Of a DNA stretch of 10,821 bases, positions 1 through 5,842 are shown piece after piece; positions within the stretch are counted from its first letter, which is position 1, and every line of letters starts with the position of its first letter. A model generated the notes under the pieces. That model ran no database searches and was not told the DNA's origin. It worked only from the letters and a program-made list of their open reading frames with translations. The position numbers and the translations under genes are program-made. The DNA is from an uncultured Clostridia bacterium (GTDB lineage: Bacteria > Bacillota > Clostridia > Oscillospirales > CAG-272): positions 1 through 10,821 of the forward strand of contig CALAXC010000162.1 of the NCBI GenBank assembly GCA_937894775.1, written 5' to 3'.

Positions 1-2609
1 AGCTGACCTACGAGAAGTTTTATGCAGATCTTTCCGATATGAAAGCGAAGGGCTACGGTGGTGTGATTCCCTTTAACCGTCCTCCGGAGGGTTTTTCTGA
101 AGAGCTGTATTTCACTGAGGATTGGTTTACTATGCTGGGTAACTGCATTCAGGCCTGCCACGACCTAGGTCTGCGGGTATGGCTCAATGACGATTTTGAC
201 TGTCCTGCCGGCGCTATGGGCGGCAGAATGAAGCATCTTGCTCCCCATCTGATCCCCCTTCGGCTTCGTTTGAACGGCGACCAGGTGTCGGTGGAGGAAG
301 TAAACTGGGGCTTTCCTGCTTATGAGCACCCCGAAACAGCTCCCCTTTTCCAGTGCTATTCTATGGAGGAACATAAGCGCAGATTTGGAAAATTCTTTGG
401 AAACACAATCGTTGGTTTCTTCTGTGATGCCGATGCCCGGCGGTGCAATTCCAATGCACTGAGTCCCGACCATCCTATGCGGGATTACTTCCCGTGGACA
501 ACGGATTTCTCCCAGACCTTTCGGGAGGCATACGGCTATGAAATTGAGCCGTATCTGCCCTCCATCATTCGCCGTGAGCCCTCCCAGCAGAGCCACGACT
601 ACTGGGAGCATAACGGAAACCTGTATTTTGGCTGGTTCCGCTCCAACTACGCTTGGTGCAAGGAAAACGGACTTGAATACACCTTCCACACCAGTGACTG
701 CGCGCCGTTCCCCTATAGCCGTACCCCCTTCAATTCCGCTTTTGCAGAGGGCAAAGCCATTGAAGCCGGTATCCACTGTGACTACCCCGGCACAGACCAC
801 GAGACCCTTCGGCTCAACGGAAATCCTTTCTGCCTGTACAAAGAAATGATGACAACCAGAGAGTATATCATTTACGGCGAAGGAGAAGAGAATCTCAGAA
901 CGGGTAAATTCTACGATGTCTATGCCGACCTTCGGGCAAAGCAGGCCCAGTCCTGCGCCTTCCTCCACGATAAAAAGGGCGTTATGTGCGAAATGTTTGC
1001 CGGTGTCAGCTGGAGCGCCAGCTATAAGGACCTGCGAAACATAACTTCCTGGCAGCTGCTGCAGGGCGTAACCTTTGTGGTGCTGCAGGCATATCACTAC
1101 AAAATCCACGGTCTGACCAAAAACTTTGCACCCCTGTCCTTTGGTCGCAAGAGTCATACAGACTTCGATATGAAGGCCTACAACGATGCCGTTTCTGACA
1201 ACGCCTACCGTTGCGCACAGGGCAAACTAAAGGTAGATTTGGCGCTGCTGGATGCGACAGATGCCATCTGGGCAGGCTCTGCCGACAGTGAAACAGAATT
1301 GCAGTTGGCAAAGCATTTGAATCACGCCCCGCAGGGATATGTGATTGCCGACCTGAAGGCTATCAAGGAAAAAGCCTCTTCCTTCCGCGCTGTGGTGAAT
1401 CCCAATCTGCCCCTTAGCCAGCAGGAGCGAAATCTCATCCGGGATTTGGGTCTGCGCCTTATTGAAGCGGACGAAGCCTTTGATCTTGCCGCTTTGGAAG
1501 AAAAGGTTCCCACCGGCATCCGCTGGGAGGGCGACAGACAGCTTATGTTTATGCGCCGCATACTCGACAGCGGTGAGGAAATGCTGATTATCGGCAACAT
1601 TGAATCCGATGATACCTTAACCGGCAAGCTCCACTGGGGCGAAAACACCTACAATGTAGAGCTCACCTCCGGCGAGCTAGCATTCCTTGGCGGTCCTTTG
1701 GAGCAGTATCGAACTCCTGCAGCGGATAACGATCCGCTGGCGCTACCCTTGACAGCGGAAGCCAAATTCCTCAGCCCCAACATAATTCCCCTCCACCGGT
1801 GGGAAAATGCGCAAGGAAAGAGTGTGCCCCTAACCGCTCCGGAATCCCGCATCCCCTATTATGTCGAGCTCAATTGGTGTGAGGACAGCATTCCCGTCAA
1901 GTATAATGCCCATCCCGGCTTAGCGCCCCAATTCCGTTTCCGGTCAGATGTGGCTTTACCGGATCTTCAGCTGCTGGTCAGCAAAGCATTCTTTGAAAGC
2001 CTTCCGGTTTCTCTGGAAATGGATAACAAGGCGTTGAAAGTCACCGATACTGCAGAAGTTTTGGACGACATATATCTGTGTCTTGCTTGTCCGGTTGCTG
2101 CAGGAGAGCACGTGATTACATTGCGCCTGCCCAAGCTGCCGGAGTGCCGCGACTTGATTTTCCTGCAGGGCAGCTTTGATGCAGAGCTGCAGACCTCCGG
2201 CGATACTGCAACCTACGGCAGCGGTTATTCCTCAAGACTACTCCTCCCCGATCAGGTTCAGCTGACACTCTCTGAACGCCGCAATATTCTAACGGCAAAT
2301 GAATCTTGGACAGAGCAAGGGCAGCCCTTCTACTCCGGTGTGGCGGAATACCGCTTCTCACTGGACATCCCCCAAGAAATCTCCGGCGGAACGCTGGTAT
2401 TTCCGGAAGTCCGGGACGCGATCAAGGCATGGCTGGACGATGATTATCTGGGCTCTGCCATTTTCCCGCCCTATCAGCTTCCCATCAGTGCAGGCAAGGG
2501 CAAGCATACAATCCGTGTGCAGGTTGCCAACACGCTGGGCAATCAGTTGGATGGCTACAAAGCCCCATCCGGCATTTTGAAAGCGCCGTATATAAGAAAG
2601 GGTAGATGA
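1..2609 (+). CDS. Glycoside hydrolase-like protein (alpha-L-rhamnosidase/GH106-like), 5' end cut by window
   Basis: The reading frame is open from base 3, so the gene starts upstream; the ATG at 39 is internal. Residues below count from that Met. The N-terminal part (about 1-60) resembles the start of the TIM-barrel of large unclassified GH106-like hydrolases: a 'MKAKGYGG' strand, 'YFTEDWF', then 'LRVWLNDDFDCPAG'. Further barrel-like landmarks are 'GLEYTFHTSDC' (about 211-221), 'YPGTDH' (249-254), and 'GVMCEMFAG' (314-322), whose E318 is a candidate catalytic acid. A beta-sandwich of galactose-binding type fills about 755-850 and ends with 'HTIRVQVANTLGNQL'. Probably only 30-40 N-terminal residues are missing, so a signal peptide cannot be assessed. 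The inferred role is removing a sugar, possibly rhamnose, from a plant or host glycan. It lies 3 bases before an SGNH hydrolase, which fits a two-enzyme debranching and deacylation unit. Leucine codons are mostly CTG, unlike the operon at 5843-10755. Family assignment is from remembered motifs; substrate is unknown. Confidence 0.6.
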   Translation, partial: LTYEKFYADLSDMKAKGYGGVIPFNRPPEGFSEELYFTEDWFTMLGNCIQACHDLGLRVWLNDDFDCPAGAMGGRMKHLAPHLIPLRLRLNGDQVSVEEVNWGFPAYEHPETAPLFQCYSMEEHKRRFGKFFGNTIVGFFCDADARRCNSNALSPDHPMRDYFPWTTDFSQTFREAYGYEIEPYLPSIIRREPSQQSHDYWEHNGNLYFGWFRSNYAWCKENGLEYTFHTSDCAPFPYSRTPFNSAFAEGKAIEAGIHCDYPGTDHETLRLNGNPFCLYKEMMTTREYIIYGEGEENLRTGKFYDVYADLRAKQAQSCAFLHDKKGVMCEMFAGVSWSASYKDLRNITSWQLLQGVTFVVLQAYHYKIHGLTKNFAPLSFGRKSHTDFDMKAYNDAVSDNAYRCAQGKLKVDLALLDATDAIWAGSADSETELQLAKHLNHAPQGYVIADLKAIKEKASSFRAVVNPNLPLSQQERNLIRDLGLRLIEADEAFDLAALEEKVPTGIRWEGDRQLMFMRRILDSGEEMLIIGNIESDDTLTGKLHWGENTYNVELTSGELAFLGGPLEQYRTPAADNDPLALPLTAEAKFLSPNIIPLHRWENAQGKSVPLTAPESRIPYYVELNWCEDSIPVKYNAHPGLAPQFRFRSDVALPDLQLLVSKAFFESLPVSLEMDNKALKVTDTAEVLDDIYLCLACPVAAGEHVITLRLPKLPECRDLIFLQGSFDAELQTSGDTATYGSGYSSRLLLPDQVQLTLSERRNILTANESWTEQGQPFYSGVAEYRFSLDIPQEISGGTLVFPEVRDAIKAWLDDDYLGSAIFPPYQLPISAGKGKHTIRVQVANTLGNQLDGYKAPSGILKAPYIRKGR

Positions 2610-2612
2610 TCT

Positions 2613-3344
2613 ATGAAGATTTTGGACAAGCTCAGTAAAAAACACCAAGATATGGCTATCCACCAGCCGGCAACCCTTGGATTTTTGGGTGACAGTATTA
2701 CCAACGGCATTTTCGAGGTCTATCCCTGCACCGATGCAGATGGTAACTTTGCCATTTCCGATGTCTGTCAGCAGGATAAAGGATATGTGGCCCATTTGCG
2801 CAGTCTTCTGCATCTGCTCTATCCCCGGGCGCAGCTGAACGTCATCAACGCAGGTGTATCCGGAGACAATGCTCCCAACGCGCTGACACGGCTCGACCGG
2901 GATCTTCTGCCCTACCGTCCGGATTTGACCGTTGTGTGCTTTGGCCTTAACGATATGACCTTTGGAATGGAAAAGCTGGAGGATTATAAAAATGCCCTGC
3001 TAGACATCACCCAGCGGCTTTTGGATATTGGCAGCGAGGTGATCCTCATGACGCCGCCTATGGCTGCTGCCTACCGGCATCCCCTTGTTCCGGAGCAATT
3101 TCATAATCTGGCCAATAACTACGCCAAATTCTACGCCGACGGCACGGCTCACGCCTATATGCAGGCCCTTCGTGATGTGGCAGCGAAAAAAGGCGTCCGG
3201 CTTTGCGATTGCTTTGCCAAGTGGGAACGGATGTACAACGCAGGTGTAGATACCACTAAGCTGCTGTGCAACCTTTTGAATCACCCGATTCGGCAGCTGC
3301 ATCCGATGATTGCGCACAGTTTGCTTGATACTATCTTCCAATAA
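2613..3344 (+). CDS. SGNH/GDSL-family hydrolase (probable carbohydrate esterase)
   Basis: A 243-residue serine hydrolase with the SGNH blocks in order. Block I is 'LGFLGDSITNG' with nucleophile S28; block II is 'NAGVSGDN' with G84; block III is 'FGLNDM' with N113. Block V is 'NHPIRQLHP' (223-231), where H224 is the likely catalytic His. The Asp usual three residues before that His is Leu here; an 'NHP' form without it occurs in other SGNH enzymes as I recall them. No signal peptide is visible, so a cytoplasmic enzyme is likely. SGNH enzymes of this size often remove acetyl or other acyl groups from sugars. The gene sits 3 bases after the glycoside hydrolase-like gene, with a purine-rich ribosome site (AGAAAGGG, about 2597-2603), so the two are almost certainly co-transcribed and act on one acylated glycan. 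A lipase-type role cannot be excluded. The family call is firm; the substrate is inference. Confidence 0.85.
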   Translation: MKILDKLSKKHQDMAIHQPATLGFLGDSITNGIFEVYPCTDADGNFAISDVCQQDKGYVAHLRSLLHLLYPRAQLNVINAGVSGDNAPNALTRLDRDLLPYRPDLTVVCFGLNDMTFGMEKLEDYKNALLDITQRLLDIGSEVILMTPPMAAAYRHPLVPEQFHNLANNYAKFYADGTAHAYMQALRDVAAKKGVRLCDCFAKWERMYNAGVDTTKLLCNLLNHPIRQLHPMIAHSLLDTIFQ

Positions 3345-3364
3345 ACTTAAAAAACGGCAGACCG

Positions 3365-3392
3365 ATAGGGGCGTCCCCTAAAGGACAGTTTT
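3365..3392 (+). repeat. Left arm of a 28-bp imperfect inverted repeat around the lipoprotein gene
   Basis: The 28 bases here match the reverse complement of 5106-5133 at 25 positions. The inner 17 bases (CCCTAAAGGACAGTTTT) are identical, and the three mismatches lie in the outer part. The outer part of this copy folds on itself: TAGGGG (3366-3371), loop CGT, CCCCTA (3375-3380). The arm lies 20 bases after the SGNH hydrolase stop. It resembles the end of a small insertion element or a REP-like dispersed repeat, but I cannot assign it to a named family. Confidence 0.7.
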
Positions 3393-3396
3393 CAAA

Positions 3397-3432
3397 AAAT
3401 ACGGTATATCTCGAAAGAGGTATACCGTATTT
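3397..3432 (+). terminator. Hairpin terminator of the glycoside hydrolase-esterase operon
   Basis: A 16-pair stem (3397-3412 with 3417-3432) closes on a GAAA tetraloop and is followed by a short, interrupted T run. One pair is U-G when read as plus-strand RNA but would be an A-C mismatch on the other strand, and the GNRA loop also exists only in plus-strand RNA. Both point to plus-strand use. It lies about 50 bases after the SGNH hydrolase stop, inside the inverted-repeat segment. The A run at the left edge could give some activity for minus-strand transcripts as well. Confidence 0.75.
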
Positions 3433-3492
3433 TGCGTTTGTGGGCACAAATGCAGTGCTTGTCAGGAAAAATGACAAGTCATAGATGAACAT

Positions 3493-3523
3493 AAAAGGCC
3501 CCCTCGTGTAAAGGAAGCCTTTT
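3493..3523 (-). terminator. Hairpin terminator of the leucine-rich-repeat lipoprotein gene
   Basis: Read on the minus strand, AAAAGGCTTCCT pairs with AGGGGGCCTTTT around a 7-base loop. This gives 12 pairs, including two that are U-G wobbles only in minus-strand RNA; on the plus strand they become C-A mismatches. The hairpin lies about 80 bases beyond the lipoprotein stop codon and its descending arm ends in TTTT. The strand asymmetry supports its being the lipoprotein gene's own terminator. Confidence 0.65.
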
Positions 3524-3602
3524 AGCGATTAACGCTTCAATATTTGGCAATAAATTGAAATTTGTGAAGCTGTTTTGTGTAATATTGAAAAACAGAATCA
3601 AA

Positions 3603-5000
3603 TTATTTTTTAACATCTCCATCGGTACAATGGACAATAAAATCACCGGAGCCATAGCACCAATCGTCTTTTTTGTTTCCCAAAGCTCCATAGATACCAT
3701 CAACTGATTTCCATTCATTCTTGTTTCCGCCAAAATTGATATCTGAAAGCGATGTACAAACACCAAAAGCTCCGTGACCAATTTCCTTTACAGAGTTTGG
3801 AATATAAACACTTTTAAGGGAAGTACATCCTAAAAATGTGTCAAAATCAATTTTCTCTATTCCGTTTGGGATGGAAACAGATTCAAGTGATTTACAATCC
3901 TCAAACATTGCATAGGGCAATTCCACTAATCCACTTGGAAGATTGATCTCTTTAAGACTTGAACATTCCGAAAATGCATATCCTCCTATCTCGGTAACAC
4001 TTTCGGGAATTTCCAATTTCTCAAGAGATGAGCATCTAATAAATGCACCGTAATCAATTTTTGTTATTTTATTGTGAAGTGAAAGATCCTTAAGTGAGGT
4101 GCAACCTTCAAATTGACGCATCAAAATTTTCGTCACTCCGCTCGGAATGTTTATGTTTTCCAAAGCGGAGCAATGATAAAATGCATATTCGCCGATTACA
4201 CCAACGCTGTCGGGAATGGAAATGCTCTTAATTTTTGAGTTCCCCGCAAAAGCATATCCACTTATTGTTTTAACCCCTTCGGGAATTATATAGCTCTCAC
4301 ACTCGTTTTTGGGTACATATTGAATGAGTGTTTTCTTATCCTTGCTGTAAAGAATTCCATCAATAGATACAAAATTCTTATTTTCTTCGGCAATTTTTAT
4401 TTCCTCAAGATTTTCCATCATGGAAAATGCGTAATCGCCAATAAATTCTATCCCTTCGGGTAAAGTTACTTCAGCAATTGAATTACAACCAAAGAAAGCG
4501 AATGCATCAATTTTTGTAATTCTATTATGAAAACTTATAGATTCTAATTCCTTACACCCATTAAAAAGTGATCTATTAATTTGCGTTACGCCTGAGGGAA
4601 TTTCAATGCTCCCCAGAGATTCACACGTTGAAAATGCACCTGCCCCAATTTCAGTTACAGTTGAAGGAATGTTGATTGTTTCAAGAAAAATGCATTCCTG
4701 AAATGCGGCATTTCCAATTTTAGTAAGGTTTGCTTCTATCTGAACACTTTTTATTTTAGAATCATTATGTAATGGTCCACTTTTGTGGCAACAAGCGTAA
4801 TTTCCAATTTCAAGTACCGGCTTTTCGTTGTAATATTCGGGAATAACAAGATTTTCAACATTCGCCCCAACATAAGATAAAATATAATATGTTCCGTCAT
4901 CGGAAAGAGTATATTCTATTTTATCTTTATCAACATTCCTACATCCTGAAACTGTTAATAGCACCAAAATGAAAAGAATTGCACTAATTATTTTTTTCAT
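3603..5000 (-). CDS. BspA-like leucine-rich-repeat surface lipoprotein (LRR_5 type)
   Basis: A 465-residue exported lipoprotein. Residues 1-20 form a lipoprotein signal: 'MKK', a hydrophobic stretch, then the lipobox V-S-G-C with lipidated C20. From about 81 to 425 there are roughly 13 repeats of about 23 residues of the BspA/TpLRR type (IP-x-x-V-x-x-IG-x-x-AF-x-x-C-x-S-L). They form two blocks of about 5 and 8, split by a non-repeat insert (about 203-232) containing 'SIDGILYSKDKKTLIQY', which is common in this family. The tail (425-465) has the usual 'GGNKNEW' and 'FIVHCTDGD' ending. Such proteins sit on the cell surface and are linked to adhesion or protein binding; no ligand can be read here. 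The start is supported by GGGGAG 8 bases upstream of ATG and by a strong promoter. It is a single-gene unit on the opposite strand, AT-rich, with a terminator near each end, all inside a 28-bp inverted repeat, which suggests movement as a cassette. Confidence 0.88.
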   Translation of the reverse strand: MKKIISAILFILVLLTVSGCRNVDKDKIEYTLSDDGTYYILSYVGANVENLVIPEYYNEKPVLEIGNYACCHKSGPLHNDSKIKSVQIEANLTKIGNAAFQECIFLETINIPSTVTEIGAGAFSTCESLGSIEIPSGVTQINRSLFNGCKELESISFHNRITKIDAFAFFGCNSIAEVTLPEGIEFIGDYAFSMMENLEEIKIAEENKNFVSIDGILYSKDKKTLIQYVPKNECESYIIPEGVKTISGYAFAGNSKIKSISIPDSVGVIGEYAFYHCSALENINIPSGVTKILMRQFEGCTSLKDLSLHNKITKIDYGAFIRCSSLEKLEIPESVTEIGGYAFSECSSLKEINLPSGLVELPYAMFEDCKSLESVSIPNGIEKIDFDTFLGCTSLKSVYIPNSVKEIGHGAFGVCTSLSDINFGGNKNEWKSVDGIYGALGNKKDDWCYGSGDFIVHCTDGDVKK

Positions 5001-5034
5001 AAAATTCTCCCCACAGGATTTTGCTCACACGCCT

Positions 5035-5063
5035 ATTATAACATAAAAACCGCAGAAAGTCAA
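5035..5063 (-). promoter_or_regulatory. Near-consensus promoter of the lipoprotein gene
   Basis: On the minus strand: -35 TTGACT (5058-5063), a 17-base spacer, -10 TATAAT (5035-5040), and TGT directly before the -10 giving an extended -10. Transcription should start near 5028, about 28 bases before the ATG. The -35 box lies in the loop of the terminator hairpin at 5045-5075, so incoming minus-strand transcription could end almost where this promoter begins. Confidence 0.8.
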
Positions 5064-5075
5064 TCTGCGGTTTTT
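5045..5075. terminator. Bidirectional terminator hairpin upstream of the lipoprotein gene
   Basis: A perfect 12-pair stem, AAAAACCGCAGA (5045-5056) with TCTGCGGTTTTT (5064-5075), and a 7-base loop. It has T runs on both strands; the plus-strand tail is longer (TTTTTATTTTT). On the minus strand it would stop transcripts coming from the membrane-protein gene at 5164-5610, before they enter the lipoprotein gene. The loop holds that gene's -35 box. Confidence 0.75.
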
Positions 5076-5105
5076 ATTTTTCCTGTCGGTAGGTAATACA
5101 CCATC

Positions 5106-5133
5106 AAAACTGTCCTTTAGGGTACGTTCCTAT
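5106..5133 (-). repeat. Right arm of the 28-bp imperfect inverted repeat
   Basis: This is the inverted partner of 3365-3392, with 25 of 28 positions matching and the inner 17 bases (AAAACTGTCCTTTAGGG on the plus strand) identical. The outer part can again form a small hairpin on the plus strand (TAGGG, loop TACGT, TCCTA, with one G-T pair). It ends 30 bases before the stop of the membrane-protein gene. I see no target-site duplication next to either arm. The enclosed segment of about 1.77 kb could be a non-autonomous mobile cassette, or the arms could be two separate REP-like copies. Confidence 0.7.
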
Positions 5134-5163
5134 AAACACAGTTTTTTTGTTTAGGCTATCAAT

Positions 5164-5610
5164 TTATCTTTTAAACTTTTTCCGCCTTGACGGTTGCTTT
5201 TTGGCTTTTGCGGCAACTAAAGCTCCGAGCGGTGAAGCGAGTGCCGTAAGTCCTCTGAATATCCAAGCGGTGAGAGTACTTTCGGTATCAAATATCAGAC
5301 CTATAATTAAAAATATAAGCGAAAATATAATTGCATTCGCAACTCCGCAGAGAACTCCGCATAACATCGGTTCTCTGCTTTTGTTTTTCTTAACCGCTAT
5401 AAATCCTCCAAAAAAAGAGGAGGTAAGCAAGGCAAAGACCGAGAGCGGCATAATAAATTTATGCGGTGAATCGCAAAGCAAAGTTATTGCAGAAAAAAGA
5501 ACGATAAGCGCTATGAAAAGTAATACCGATGCCGATACTCCGAAAATTATAGGGAAGATCATCCCGCCTTTTTTGTTTGAATGCTTTTTTTGAGGCTGCT
5601 TTTTTTTCAT
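5164..5610 (-). CDS. Small four-helix membrane protein, TIGR04086/YrzE-like
   Basis: A 148-residue integral membrane protein of unknown function. The N-terminus (1-16) and C-terminus (136-148) are rich in Lys/Arg. Four hydrophobic segments lie at about 17-45, 51-73, 82-107 and 112-134. A glycine-rich turn 'SSFFGGFIAVKKNKSREPMLCG' spans helices 2 and 3 in two parts: 'FFGGFIAVKK' then a charged loop, then 'GVLCGVANAII'. Size, topology and this turn resemble the TIGR04086 family (DUF3792, B. subtilis YrzE), whose role is unknown. By the positive-inside rule both ends should be cytoplasmic. The start is supported by AAAGGAGT about 6-8 bases upstream of the ATG at 5610. It is transcribed away from the decarboxylase operon, and nothing ties it to that operon beyond the shared intergenic region. 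The family call is from memory of the pattern. Confidence 0.6.
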   Translation of the reverse strand: MKKKQPQKKHSNKKGGMIFPIIFGVSASVLLFIALIVLFSAITLLCDSPHKFIMPLSVFALLTSSFFGGFIAVKKNKSREPMLCGVLCGVANAIIFSLIFLIIGLIFDTESTLTAWIFRGLTALASPLGALVAAKAKKQPSRRKKFKR

Positions 5611-5651
5611 AGTATACTCCTTTGTTTTTGATACGGATTAGTACAAATATA

Positions 5652-5680
5652 TTTATATAGTCATAAAAATATTCTATAAA
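5652..5680 (-). promoter_or_regulatory. Possible weak promoter of the membrane-protein gene
   Basis: On the minus strand: TTTATA (5675-5680), a 17-base spacer, and TATAAA (5652-5657), about 42 bases before the ATG at 5610. The -35 box is poor (4 of 6), and the region is so AT-rich that chance matches are expected. The gene does need a promoter in this divergent region. Confidence 0.3.
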
Positions 5681-5733
5681 CATAAGATGGTTAAAAAATT
5701 CACATAATATTAACAAATAATTTTTTGGTATCG

Positions 5734-5762
5734 TTGAAAAAAAAAGCAATTTGTGGTAAAAT
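5734..5762 (+). promoter_or_regulatory. Promoter of the five-gene decarboxylase operon
   Basis: TTGAAA (5734-5739), a 17-base spacer, and TAAAAT (5757-5762), preceded by TGG to give an extended -10. Transcription should start near 5769, leaving a leader of about 74 bases before the ATG at 5843. I found no riboswitch-like fold or clear operator in the leader. Confidence 0.65.
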
Positions 5763-5842
5763 TATATTAAAATTGGGGTAGTTTGGAAGAAATTTAAAAA
5801 CCCGTATTTGTTTGTTATAAATGTACAAAATGGAGGCGTAAT

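Noticed and set aside
39..41. ATG at 39 as the real start of the first gene
   Set aside because: The frame is open back to base 3, and the residues before it (LTYEKFYADLSD) fit the helix that precedes the 'MK..G.GG' strand in this type of protein. No ribosome site precedes it.
165..1157. 330-codon minus-strand open frame
   Set aside because: Antisense to the glycoside hydrolase-like gene. It has no recognisable domain and the plus-strand protein has clear family motifs.
3458..3478. Hairpin CTTGTCA / TGACAAG between the two terminators
   Set aside because: The 7-pair stem has no T run, and each neighbouring gene already has a better terminator closer to it. It may be debris of the repeat segment.
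3479..3781. 100-codon minus-strand frame at the end of the lipoprotein gene
   Set aside because: It overlaps the conserved C-terminal repeats of the lipoprotein in another frame and runs through the terminator; no family is recognised.
5133..5153. TAAACA / TGTTTA hairpin after the membrane-protein gene
   Set aside because: Too short and AT-rich to call a terminator; the perfect hairpin at 5045-5075 is a better candidate.
5147..5593. 148-codon plus-strand open frame
   Set aside because: It mirrors the minus-strand membrane-protein gene, which has a ribosome site and four clean hydrophobic helices.
5769..5842. Riboswitch or leader regulation before the decarboxylase operon
   Set aside because: The leader of about 74 bases is AT-rich with no stable paired structure or known aptamer pattern that I can see.
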